A DNA stretch of 21,978 nucleotides from contig DATMXU010000025.1 of the NCBI GenBank assembly GCA_035562355.1, forward strand, positions 1-21,978, in the 5' to 3' direction. This document shows, one piece after another, positions 1 to 6,540 of the stretch (within the stretch, counting starts at the first letter, position 1; every line of letters begins with the position of its first letter). The position numbers and the translations under genes are program-made. Source of the stretch: Pseudoflavonifractor sp035562355 (GTDB lineage Bacteria; Bacillota; Clostridia; Oscillospirales; Oscillospiraceae). Below the pieces are notes generated by a model. The model ran no database searches. It had not been told where the DNA came from and was given only the letters and a program-made list of their open reading frames with translations.

Positions 1-465
1 CAGCCCCACCTCTTCCGCCACGGTGAAGATGAGCCGCAAGGGGCCGTGGAAGATGCGCCGCCCCGCCAGCAGCCACAGCACCGCCGCGTTGCCCAGGTTG
101 TTGTCAGCCCCCAGGGAAGAGCGGCCGTCTGTCTTGAGCACTCCGTCCTCCACCACGATGTTCACATGGTCCCTCAGCGGGTCAAATCCACTGCCGGGTG
201 CCACGGCGCACACCATATCCATGTGCCCCTGTAAAATCGTCAGCGGAGCATGCTCATATCCGGGCGCGGCGGGTACGTCGGCCATCAGGTTGTGCAGGGA
301 GTCCGCGCAGGGCGTAAGGCCCAGCTCCCGCAGCCGCCCGGCCAGATAGGAACTCTCGGCCTCCTCATTCCAGGAGCCGTGGGGACGGCGGGAGAGGCCC
401 TCAAATTCGGCCAATATCCCGCCGGTGATAACCTCCGCCCCACCCAGTCTCTCTATCATGTCCAT
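1..465 (-). CDS. pepD: PepD-like aminoacyl-histidine dipeptidase (M20C), C-terminus cut by window edge
   Basis: This gene is read from the reverse complement and runs off the left edge, leaving the first 155 codons. It starts at ATG 465 behind AAGGAGAGG; a second in-frame ATG lies two codons later. The family consists of cytosolic metal-dependent dipeptidases that cleave Xaa-His and other dipeptides. The visible part has the N-terminal EFEGLSRRPHGSWNEE block typical of PepD, then the first metal-ligand block LQGHMDMV (residues about 78-85), then SLGADNNLG (metal-bridging Asp; about 117-125), and finally the catalytic-Glu block FTVAEEVGL at the edge. Order and spacing match PepD better than PepT or PepV. 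The lid domain and the remaining ligands lie outside the window, so integrity cannot be judged. The gene is probably monocistronic, with its own promoter at 488-493. Confidence 0.85.
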   Translation of the reverse strand, partial: MDMIERLGGAEVITGGILAEFEGLSRRPHGSWNEEAESSYLAGRLRELGLTPCADSLHNLMADVPAAPGYEHAPLTILQGHMDMVCAVAPGSGFDPLRDHVNIVVEDGVLKTDGRSSLGADNNLGNAAVLWLLAGRRIFHGPLRLIFTVAEEVGL

Positions 466-487
466 GCGCGACCTCTCCTTTTCGTCT

Positions 488-493
488 ATGATA
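488..493 (-). promoter_or_regulatory. Extended -10 promoter of pepD with overlapping inverted repeat
   Basis: On the minus strand TGTGGTATCAT gives an extended -10 (TGG plus TATCAT) 22 nt upstream of the pepD ATG. No good -35 is seen. The inverted repeat ACCACAA (493-499) / TTGTGGT (511-517) covers the spacer and touches the -10, so it may be an operator. This is inference from sequence only. Confidence 0.5.
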
Positions 494-596
494 CCACAAG
501 GCAGATCCTTTTGTGGTGGATAGCATCACAGACACTCTGCGGCTATTATACCAGCTCCGGAGGGCGAAGGCAACCGCTATCGCGGTGATGTACCTC

Positions 597-1160
597 TCAG
601 AAAAACGCCTCCCACACCCCCAGAATAATGAGCAGAACTCCGGAGATAGGCAGCGCGTACTTGCCCAAGAACCGCCCCAGAACACCTGAGCCCAGCGCGC
701 GCCCCAGGTGGAGAAAGAGCAGAGTGACGGCAAAATTACACCCCGAGGCCAACAAGGGGGAAAGACCGCTCACCCCCGCGGCCACACCGATCCCTGCGTT
801 GTTGGCCGCCAGCGCCGCCGCCAGGGTGACCCAGGCCCAGACGCTGGGCGGGGCGGCGTTCCCCTCCTCGTCCGCCTTACCCAAACGGCGCAGGCAATCC
901 AGCAAAAACCAGGCGCCGATGCCCACCAGCAGCAGCCCGCCCACCAGCTGGGAAAAGCCGGCGTCCAGCAGCTCGGCCCCCAGCGCGCCCAGGGCCAGGG
1001 AGGCCCAGGTGATGATGGTGGTGATGGCGGCAATGATCATGCTCCCCACCGCCGGGACGCGGATTCCCTTAGCGGAATATCCCATGGCGAGGAGCACCGT
1101 ATCCAGATTGCAGGCCATGGAGAAGAGCAGGCCCGACAGCACTTCAGAAAAATACTTCAT
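597..1160 (-). CDS. MntP/YtaF-like small integral membrane protein (putative Mn efflux or sporulation type)
   Basis: This 187-residue, very hydrophobic protein has about six transmembrane segments in two similar halves, as in the MntP/YtaF (LysE-like) superfamily. The first half carries FSMACNLDTVLLAMGYSAKGIRV (split as FSMACNLDTVLL and AMGYSAKGIRV), with an Asp in TM1 as in MntP. The second half carries LAANNAGIGVAAGVSGLSP, where an Asn-Asn pair stands in place of the acidic residues expected for the E. coli MntP TM4 site. MntP proteins export Mn2+ and YtaF is a sporulation membrane protein of the same fold; substrate cannot be assigned here. The start is ATG 1160 behind AAAGGAGG with a 7-nt spacer. 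No yybP-ykoY (Mn) riboswitch is recognisable upstream. The gene lies 131 nt upstream of pepD on the same strand, but pepD appears to have its own promoter. Confidence 0.75.
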   Translation of the reverse strand: MKYFSEVLSGLLFSMACNLDTVLLAMGYSAKGIRVPAVGSMIIAAITTIITWASLALGALGAELLDAGFSQLVGGLLLVGIGAWFLLDCLRRLGKADEEGNAAPPSVWAWVTLAAALAANNAGIGVAAGVSGLSPLLASGCNFAVTLLFLHLGRALGSGVLGRFLGKYALPISGVLLIILGVWEAFF

Positions 1161-1220
1161 TTCTTACCTCCTTTCGCCCATCCTATGACCGGAGGGGGAA
1201 AGGAGTGCGGTAGAAAGGGG

Positions 1221-1250
1221 TTGGCACGGCAGAGGGAATCGTGGTATCAT
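1221..1250 (+). promoter_or_regulatory. Sigma-A promoter for the HD-hydrolase gene
   Basis: TTGGCA (1221-1226), an 18-nt spacer and TATCAT (1245-1250) preceded by TGG (extended -10). The expected transcription start is near 1257, giving a leader of about 149 nt before the ATG at 1406. Confidence 0.6.
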
Positions 1251-1255
1251 AGTCG

Positions 1256-1304
1256 CACAGTGGCTATACCAGGCGCATCTGGGCACTCGTGCCCATGCAC
1301 TGTG
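1256..1304 (+). promoter_or_regulatory. Structured 5' leader of the HD-hydrolase gene (no known riboswitch recognised)
   Basis: The outer arms CACAGTG (1256-1262) and CACTGTG (1298-1304) are perfectly complementary and enclose GCAT (1275-1278) plus GGGCAC (1281-1286) pairing with GTGCCC (1289-1294) plus ATGC (1295-1298). The predicted transcript begins right at the outer arm, so the 5' end of the RNA would fold into one long hairpin. CCAGG (1269-1273) can alternatively pair with CCTGG (1313-1317). No T-tract follows, so this is not a terminator. Confidence 0.4.
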
Positions 1305-1337
1305 ATTTCAGCCCTGGCGCGGGGCGCGCCGGAGGCA

Positions 1338-1370
1338 TATGATACCATGGATGAAATTCATGGCATCATA
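1338..1370 (+). repeat. 12-bp imperfect inverted repeat upstream of the HD-hydrolase gene
   Basis: TATGATACCATG (1338-1349) and CATGGCATCATA (1359-1370) are complementary with one mismatch. The 9-nt centre overlaps a second, odd-centred palindrome, ATGAAATTCAT (1351-1361). It lies in the leader about 36 nt before the start codon, so it could be an operator or an RNA hairpin. Confidence 0.5.
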
Positions 1371-1405
1371 GCTTAGCAGAGATTTTGACGAGGAGTGGAC
1401 ACACC

Positions 1406-1990
1406 ATGAGCACGCGCGAGGAGTTTATCGGGATTTTCAAGGCCAACATCCACCGGGACGGGGCCGATGCCCTGCTGGATTACTTAGAGCACAAGAGCGA
1501 TTTTTTTACCGCCCCGGCCTCGGCCCGGTTCCACGGTGCCTATGCCGGGGGGCTGTGTGAGCACAGCCTGAACGTCTACCACTGCCTGGTGGACTACCTG
1601 GCCCGCCCCAGGGTGCAGGAGCTGTACGGCCTGGAGTACTCCCCCGAGACCGTGGCGGTGGCCGCCCTGCTACACGATTTGTGTAAAATAGGCTGCTATA
1701 AGGCCGGCAAGCGCAACGTCAAGGGGCCGGACGGCAAGTGGGCCGAGGTGCCCACCTACACCTTCGAGGACCCCCTGCCATACGGCCATGGGGAGAAGAG
1801 CGTCTACATCGCCACCGGTTTCATGCGCCTCTCCCGGGAGGAGGCCATGGCCATCCGCTGGCACATGGGTTTCTCCGGCCCGGAGGACGACCGTACGGTG
1901 GGCCAGGCCTTCCAGCAGTTCCCCCTGGCCTTCGCCCTCGCCACCGCCGACATGGAGGCCACTTATTTCCTGGAAAATAATGCGGAGTAG
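1406..1990 (+). CDS. HD-domain metal-dependent hydrolase (YhaM-like HD core, no OB fold)
   Basis: This 194-residue protein is built around an HD phosphohydrolase fold. Visible ligand motifs are GLCEHSLNV (His, about 47-55), the central His-Asp pair in ALLHDLCKIG (about 87-96), YGHGEKSV (about 124-131) and AIRWHMGFSG (about 147-156). This order (H, HD, H, H) resembles the HD core of YhaM-type 3'-5' exoribonucleases, but the N-terminal OB-fold of YhaM is absent, so the substrate may be a nucleotide or a nucleic-acid end and is not assigned. I chose ATG 1406 because AGGAGTGG sits 8 nt upstream; an in-frame TTG at 1385 would put that site inside the gene. The gene stands alone, with its own promoter and structured leader, and ends at a strong bidirectional terminator facing the MocR gene. 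Confidence 0.8.
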   Translation: MSTREEFIGIFKANIHRDGADALLDYLEHKSDFFTAPASARFHGAYAGGLCEHSLNVYHCLVDYLARPRVQELYGLEYSPETVAVAALLHDLCKIGCYKAGKRNVKGPDGKWAEVPTYTFEDPLPYGHGEKSVYIATGFMRLSREEAMAIRWHMGFSGPEDDRTVGQAFQQFPLAFALATADMEATYFLENNAE

Positions 1991-2022
1991 CGCGCTATTT
2001 TCCGTCAGAAAGTTTCTTGATA

Positions 2023-2064
2023 AAAACGGTCTGTATTTTTCAATAGAAAAATACAGACCGTTTT
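2023..2064. terminator. Bidirectional intrinsic terminator between HD hydrolase and MocR genes
   Basis: A perfect 19-bp stem runs from AAAACGGTCTGTATTTTTC (2023-2041) to GAAAAATACAGACCGTTTT (2046-2064) with an AATA loop. A-tract and T-tract ends let it serve both convergent genes. Confidence 0.9.
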
Positions 2065-2066
2065 AT

Positions 2067-3446
2067 TTACAGCCGTTTTTTCAGGGTCTCCACCGCCTGC
2101 TCGGCCCGCTCCGCGTCCAGCCCCGCGAACCCCAGCACCAAAGTGCCGGGCAGAGGAGACGGCCCGTGGCAGTATTCGCTCAGGGTGTGGACCCGGTAGC
2201 CCACCTCCGCCGCCCGCCGCACCAGGTCGGCATCCTCCCGCCCCGGCAAAGTGAGGAGAAGATGCAGTCCCGCGTCGTTGCCCGACACCGTCCCTGCCGG
2301 GAAGGCCCGCCGCAGCGCACCGGTCAGGGCGGCACACCGGGCGCGGTACAGGCTGTCCACCCGCCTGAGGTGCCGGGCGTACTGCCCGGAGGAGAGGAAC
2401 TGGGCCAGTGTCCACTGCTCAAACCGGGAGACTGTGGATGCCCCGTGGGCAAATTTCTCCCGGTACGCCCCAAGCAGACTCTCCGGCAAAATGAGATAGG
2501 CTGCCCGGATAGAAGGGGCGATGCTCCGGCTGAAGGTTCCCGTATACACCACCCGTCCACCCACGTCCTGCCCCTGCATGGCGGGGATGGGGCGGGAGGT
2601 GTAGCGGAACTCGCTGTCGTAGTCGTCCTCCACGATGTAGCGCCCCTCCCCCCCGTAGGCCCAGCGAAGCAGCTCCGAGCGCCGCGGGGCGGGCATGGTG
2701 ACCCCCATGGGAAACTGGTGGGACGGGGTGACGTAGACTGCGCCCGCGCCGCTCTTCTCCAGCAAGTCCGCCCGCAGACCGTGCCCATCCACCGGGATGG
2801 GCAGGAAGGGGCGGCGCAGATTCGCCATGCTGCGATAGGTGGCCCGGTAGCCGGGGTTCTCCAGCGCGACGGGCGCGCCGTCGGGCAGGAGCTGGAGCAG
2901 CACGTCCAGCAGGTATTCCATTCCCGCGCCCACCACCACCTGTTCGCTGCGGCAGTTTACCCCCCGGTACTGGTGGAGAAAGGCGCACAGCGCCTCCCGC
3001 AGGGGCAGGTCTCCCTGAGGGTGGCCCCGCTGCAAGAGCTCCGGCTCCTGCACCGCCCGGCGCATGAGCCGGGCCCAGGTGGCGTAGGGGAAGACCGAGG
3101 TGTCCACGGCCGCGGTGGAAAAGCAGTCGTCCAGCGCGGGGGCGGGAGGCTCCTCCGGCGGGACGGGCGCCGGACGGGGGGCCGGGCGCTCCGGCAGGGC
3201 CACGGCGCACACCCGGTAGCCGCTGCGTGGAATGGCGCGGATGTAGCCCTCGGCGGCCAAGAGCCCATAAGCCCCCTCCACCGTGGACTGGCTCACACCC
3301 AGATGGGCGCACAGCGCCCGCTTGGAGGGCAGCTTGTCCTCTTCCCCGAGCCGCCCGGAGCGGATCTCCTCGACCACATAGCGGTAGATCTGCTCGTAAA
3401 GGGGCAGCGCGCCGTCCCACTCCGGGACGAAGAGAAAGTCTGCCAC
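2067..3446 (-). CDS. MocR/GabR-type regulator: GntR winged helix fused to aminotransferase-like domain, PLP lysine replaced by Arg
   Basis: The protein has 459 residues, the usual MocR length. Residues about 12-78 form a GntR winged helix-turn-helix (PLYEQIYRYVVEEIRSG, LPSKRALCAHLGVSQSTVE, EGYIRAIPRSGYRV). A Pro/Ala-rich linker (about 82-105) leads to a fold-type-I aminotransferase domain (about 108-455) with VVVGAGMEYLLDVLL, YVTPSHQFPMGVTMP and YIVEDDYDSEFRY, including the Asp that binds the PLP ring nitrogen. The Schiff-base lysine normally found in GTFSK is Arg307 here (GTFSRSIAPSIR, codon CGG at 2526-2528). The protein may therefore bind PLP non-covalently or sense another ligand. The start is GTG 3446 behind AGGAGGGG. 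It is divergent from an ECF S component across a 113-nt gap, the classic layout for a regulator and its target; its target is inferred to be that transporter. Confidence 0.9.
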   Translation of the reverse strand: MADFLFVPEWDGALPLYEQIYRYVVEEIRSGRLGEEDKLPSKRALCAHLGVSQSTVEGAYGLLAAEGYIRAIPRSGYRVCAVALPERPAPRPAPVPPEEPPAPALDDCFSTAAVDTSVFPYATWARLMRRAVQEPELLQRGHPQGDLPLREALCAFLHQYRGVNCRSEQVVVGAGMEYLLDVLLQLLPDGAPVALENPGYRATYRSMANLRRPFLPIPVDGHGLRADLLEKSGAGAVYVTPSHQFPMGVTMPAPRRSELLRWAYGGEGRYIVEDDYDSEFRYTSRPIPAMQGQDVGGRVVYTGTFSRSIAPSIRAAYLILPESLLGAYREKFAHGASTVSRFEQWTLAQFLSSGQYARHLRRVDSLYRARCAALTGALRRAFPAGTVSGNDAGLHLLLTLPGREDADLVRRAAEVGYRVHTLSEYCHGPSPLPGTLVLGFAGLDAERAEQAVETLKKRL

Positions 3447-3484
3447 GGTTTCCCCTCCTATCTGACCTTATAAAAAAGTCATGA

Positions 3485-3549
3485 ACTGATACTTTTCATC
3501 ATGCCAGTTTATACTATAATAAGGGCACAGTAAGAAACTGTCAAGGAGG
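3485..3549 (+). promoter_or_regulatory. Promoter and candidate MocR operator region for the ECF S component, with RBS
   Basis: The -10 is TATAAT (3515-3520); the -35 region is poor (TTTTCA at 3495-3500 is only a weak candidate), which suits an activated promoter. A direct repeat CTGATACT (3486-3493) / TTTATACT (3508-3515), 22 bp apart or about two helical turns, lies over the -35/-10 region. AACTG/CAGTT motifs recur at 3484-3488, 3505-3509 and 3536-3540. Direct repeats are the usual MocR operator form. AAGGAGG (3543-3549) is the ribosome site. Confidence 0.5.
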
Positions 3550-3559
3550 ATGACTGACT

Positions 3560-4135
3560 ATGACAAATTATAACAGACTGACCCGGCTTGTGATTGGCGG
3601 CTTGATGGCGGCTCTGGTGTTTCTGGGCTCCATGCTGCGCATCACTCTGCCGGTGAACGTAGGCACAACCTCGTTCCACCTGGGCAACATCATGTGCGCC
3701 CTGTCGGGCATGATTCTGGGCCCCGTGGGCGGCGGTCTTGCCTCCGGCATCGGCTCCATGCTCTACGACTGGACCAACCCCCTCTACATTGCCGAGTCCT
3801 GGATCACCCTGCTCACCAAGGGGGCTTACGGCGTGGTGGTTGGACTGGTGGCCTGGTCCGGGAAGAAGGGGACGCCTCTCACATACCGCCGCAATGTGGT
3901 TGCCACCGTGGCGGGGGCTCTCACCTACGCCGCGCTCTACCTCTTCAAGGGGTTCGCCTGGGACGGGCTGCTGCTGGGCAGGCTTCAGGTCGGGCCCGCC
4001 GCCGCCGCGCTGGTGACAAAGCTACCCGCCACTACCTTTAACGCAGTGGTCGCCATCGTCATAGCTCCCGCCCTGTTTACCGCCATTCAAAAGGCGCTAA
4101 AGGGTCAGTTCCCACGGCCTACAAATGCAAAATAA
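3560..4135 (+). CDS. ECF transporter S component (DUF1393/ECF-ribofla_trS-like vitamin binding subunit)
   Basis: This 191-residue membrane protein has about five to six helices. Its pattern is that of the substrate-binding S subunit of group II energy-coupling-factor transporters: a charged N-terminus (YNRLTRLVIGGLMAALVFLG), then FHLGNIMCALSGMILGPVGG, then a Gly-rich loop with SMLYDWTNPLYIAESWITLLTKG, the block conserved in the PF07155-like S components. S subunits bind a vitamin or its precursor and dock on a shared EcfA/EcfA'/EcfT module, which is not in this window. The substrate is not readable from sequence. The divergent MocR regulator makes a B6 vitamer or another amine or amino-acid-like compound plausible, which is inference. 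The ATG at 3560 is preceded by AAGGAGG with a 10-nt spacer, and a terminator follows at once, so the gene is monocistronic. Confidence 0.85.
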   Translation: MTNYNRLTRLVIGGLMAALVFLGSMLRITLPVNVGTTSFHLGNIMCALSGMILGPVGGGLASGIGSMLYDWTNPLYIAESWITLLTKGAYGVVVGLVAWSGKKGTPLTYRRNVVATVAGALTYAALYLFKGFAWDGLLLGRLQVGPAAAALVTKLPATTFNAVVAIVIAPALFTAIQKALKGQFPRPTNAK

Positions 4136-4142
4136 ACGCAAT

Positions 4143-4173
4143 AAGGGCGGACGGCCTGTGGCCGTCCGCCCTT
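4143..4173. terminator. Bidirectional terminator between ECF S component and prfC
   Basis: A 14-bp GC-rich stem, AAGGGCGGACGGCC (4143-4156) / GGCCGTCCGCCCTT (4160-4173), has a 3-nt loop and a CTTTCTT tail on the plus strand. The prfC stop codon lies immediately beside it, so it also ends the minus-strand transcript. Confidence 0.85.
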
Positions 4174-4175
4174 TC

Positions 4176-5780
4176 TTAATCCTGTCTCCCGCCGCCGAAC
4201 TCCAGTAGGGTCAGTTGCTTATTTCTCTCCGCCGTCCAGTTGATGGACCACTGGGAGGCGAAGAGGAGGAGCTGGCGGCCCTTATAGTCCTCCACCAGTT
4301 TCACGTCGGAGCCCAGAATGAGGTCGTCCTCCTTGACGCTCTCGCCGTCCTCGGTTTCGATCCAGCGGAGGTGCTCATAGGGCAGGCCCTCAACATAGAG
4401 CTCCACGTTGTACTCGCTGCGCATCCGGTACTCCAGCACATCGAACTGGAGGGTGCCCACCACGCCCACGATGACTTCCTCCATGCCGGAGTAGGGGGTC
4501 TTGAAGATCTGGATGGCGCCCTCCTGGGCGATCTGCTCCATACCCTTGAGGAACTGCTTGCGTTTCATGGTGTCCCGTGATCTGACCCGCTGGAAGTGCT
4601 CGGGGGCGAAGGTGGGGATAGGGTCGAACCTGAACTTCTTGCCGGGGGTGCACAGGGTGTCCCCGATGGAGAAGAGGCCGGGGTCGAACACGCCGATGAT
4701 ATCTCCCGCGTAGGCCTCCTCGATGATCTCCCGCTCGGCCGCCATGAGCTGCTGAGGCCGGGAGAGCTTTATTTTCTTGCCGCCCTGGACGTGGTAAACC
4801 TCTTTCTCCGCGTCGAACCGGCCGGAGACTACCCGCAGGAAGGCGATGCGGTCCCGGTGGGCCTTGTTCATGTTGGCCTGAATCTTGAAGACGAAAGCGG
4901 AAAAGTCGTCGTCCATGGAGTCAATGACCGCATCCCCCGCCCTGCGGGGCAGGGGTGCCGTGGTCATCTGGAGAAAGCGCTCCAGGAACGGCTCCACGCC
5001 GAAGTTGGTGAGGGCGGAGCCGAAGAACACGGGGGAGAGCTTGCCATGGCGTACGGCGTCCATATCAAAGTCGCAGGAGGCGCCGTCCAAGAGCTCCACG
5101 TCGTCGGCGAGCTGGCTGTGGAGCCGCGCGCCGATCAACTCGTCCAGGTGGGGATCCCCCAGGCTGACGGTGGTGGCGGTGGCCGCCTTAGCGCCGCCGT
5201 GGCTGGTGAAGTGTACGATCTCGCCCCGCGCCCGGTCGTATACGCCCTTGAACTCCTTGCCGCAGCCGATGGGCCAGTTGACGGCATAGGTGTCGATGCC
5301 CAGCTCGTGCTCGATCTCCTGGCAGAGCTCGAAGGGATCCCGGGCCTCCCGGTCCATCTTGTTGATGAAGGTAAAGATGGGGATGTCCCGCATGACGCAG
5401 ACCTTAAAGAGCTTACGGGTTTGGGCCTCCACGCCCTTGGCCGCGTCGATGACCATGACGGCGCTGTCGGCCGCCATAAGGGTGCGGTAGGTGTCCTCGG
5501 AGAAGTCCTGGTGGCCGGGGGTGTCCAGAATGTTGATGCAGAACCCCTCGTACTGGAACTGCATGACCGAGCTGGTCACTGAGATGCCGCGCTGTTTCTC
5601 GATCTCCATCCAGTCCGACGTGGCGGCGCGGGTGTTCTTCTTTCCCTTGACCACTCCCGCCTGGGCGATGGCTCCGCCGTAGAGCAGGAACTTCTCGGTC
5701 AAAGTCGTCTTGCCCGCGTCGGGGTGGGAGATGATGGCAAACGTTCTTCTGCGGGAAATTTCGGAATTATATTGGGACAT
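4176..5780 (-). CDS. prfC: Peptide chain release factor 3 (RF3), GTPase
   Basis: RF3 is a ribosome-associated GTPase that recycles RF1/RF2 after peptide release. The 534-residue length is normal for the family. Visible motifs are the P-loop SHPDAGKTT (about 18-26), the switch I region with RGISVTSSVMQF, the G3 block DTPGHQDFSEDTYRTL, G4 INKMDREARDP, domain II with FVFKIQANMNKAHRDRIAFL, and the RF3-specific C-terminal block GVVGTLQFDVLEYRMRSEY. These separate it from EF-G and TetM, and nothing conserved appears missing. The start is ATG 5780 behind AGAGG. The HAD phosphatase gene ends 50 nt upstream on the same strand and may be cotranscribed, although an own promoter in the AT-rich gap cannot be excluded. 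Confidence 0.97.
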   Translation of the reverse strand: MSQYNSEISRRRTFAIISHPDAGKTTLTEKFLLYGGAIAQAGVVKGKKNTRAATSDWMEIEKQRGISVTSSVMQFQYEGFCINILDTPGHQDFSEDTYRTLMAADSAVMVIDAAKGVEAQTRKLFKVCVMRDIPIFTFINKMDREARDPFELCQEIEHELGIDTYAVNWPIGCGKEFKGVYDRARGEIVHFTSHGGAKAATATTVSLGDPHLDELIGARLHSQLADDVELLDGASCDFDMDAVRHGKLSPVFFGSALTNFGVEPFLERFLQMTTAPLPRRAGDAVIDSMDDDFSAFVFKIQANMNKAHRDRIAFLRVVSGRFDAEKEVYHVQGGKKIKLSRPQQLMAAEREIIEEAYAGDIIGVFDPGLFSIGDTLCTPGKKFRFDPIPTFAPEHFQRVRSRDTMKRKQFLKGMEQIAQEGAIQIFKTPYSGMEEVIVGVVGTLQFDVLEYRMRSEYNVELYVEGLPYEHLRWIETEDGESVKEDDLILGSDVKLVEDYKGRQLLLFASQWSINWTAERNKQLTLLEFGGGRQD

Positions 5781-5830
5781 AAGATACCTCTATCTTTTTT
5801 GATTAGATTTATGAATGGAGAGAGCCTGTC

Positions 5831-6469
5831 TTACGGCGGGCTCATAGCCTCCAGCGCGGCGGGTATCTGGTCAAAAGCCGTCACATAGGACGCACCCGGG
5901 ACCTGGCCAAAGCCGTAGGCCGCATGGAGAAAGGGCACTCCCGCCTCCTGAGCTGAGGAGCAGTCCAGTACCGTGTCCCCGATGTAGACCGGGTTTTTGA
6001 GCCCGTACCGCTCCGCCACCAGCTTAATGTTTCCGCTCTTGGGCAGTCCCGTCCGCCCGGCACACTCATGGCCGGAGAAAAACCGCTCCAGCCCGTTGCC
6101 CCGATAGAAACACTCGATATACCCATCCTGGCAGTTGCTGACGATGAAGAGCCTATACTTTTCGGCCAGGGCCGTCAGGATCTCCTCCGTGCCGGAGAAG
6201 AGGACGCCGCCGCGCGTCGCCAGGTATTCCTCCTCCATAGCGCAGAACTCATCCGTGACCGCCCGGCGCTCCGCCTCGCTCTGGTCGGGAAACATCCGCA
6301 CCTCAATCTCGTCCAAAAGGAGACCCATATTGCCCCGTATCTCCTCCAGCCCCACGGGGGGCCGGGAGACCTCCGGATGGCGGGAGAGCACCTGAGCCCA
6401 GACCTCCGCCATCACGGGGGTGGCGTCCCACAGAGTACCGTCTAAGTCAAATAGTATCCCGTCAAACAC
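5831..6469 (-). CDS. HAD-superfamily phosphatase (Gph/PGP-like)
   Basis: This 212-residue cytosolic phosphohydrolase has all four HAD motifs: motif I FDLDGTLWD near the N-terminus (nucleophile and acid/base Asp), motif II FIVSNCQDG, motif III Lys in GLPKSGNIKLVAERYG, and motif IV VYIGDTVLDCSSA. The inserted helical cap after motif I is of the phosphoglycolate-phosphatase/beta-phosphoglucomutase type; the substrate is unknown. I place the start at GTG 6469, which sits 7 nt behind GGGGAGG and leaves motif I close to the N-terminus as in relatives. The open frame extends to an ATG at 6547, but that would begin upstream of the predicted -10 and would encode the palindrome at 6496-6540. Downstream is prfC, 50 nt away. 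Confidence 0.85.
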   Translation of the reverse strand: MFDGILFDLDGTLWDATPVMAEVWAQVLSRHPEVSRPPVGLEEIRGNMGLLLDEIEVRMFPDQSEAERRAVTDEFCAMEEEYLATRGGVLFSGTEEILTALAEKYRLFIVSNCQDGYIECFYRGNGLERFFSGHECAGRTGLPKSGNIKLVAERYGLKNPVYIGDTVLDCSSAQEAGVPFLHAAYGFGQVPGASYVTAFDQIPAALEAMSPP

Positions 6470-6495
6470 GAAACGTCCTCCCCAATCGATGCGAA

Positions 6496-6540
6496 ATAAT
6501 AACAGAGCGTTTCTTAGCCTAAGAAACGCTCTGTTATTAT
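6496..6540. repeat. Perfect 21-bp inverted repeat overlapping the HAD-gene promoter
   Basis: The left arm 6496-6516 and right arm 6520-6540 are exact reverse complements (core GAGCGTTTCTTA / TAAGAAACGCTC) around a 3-nt centre. The minus-strand -10 is inside the right arm. A transcript starting near 6529 would still form GCGTTTCTTA-GGC-TAAGAAACGC followed by a U-rich stretch. It could be an operator, an attenuator or both. Confidence 0.8.

Noticed and set aside
572..586. Hairpin ACCGC-TATC-GCGGT after the MntP-like gene as a terminator
   Set aside because: The stem is only 5 bp and no U-tract follows on the minus strand.
1161..1260. yybP-ykoY manganese riboswitch before the MntP-like gene
   Set aside because: I looked for the conserved GGGGAGUA-type core on the minus strand and did not find it.
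1788..3473. 561-codon plus-strand frame across the MocR gene
   Set aside because: The frame is antisense to a well-supported gene, is rich in Pro/Gly/Arg and has no family motif; it is a GC-content artefact.
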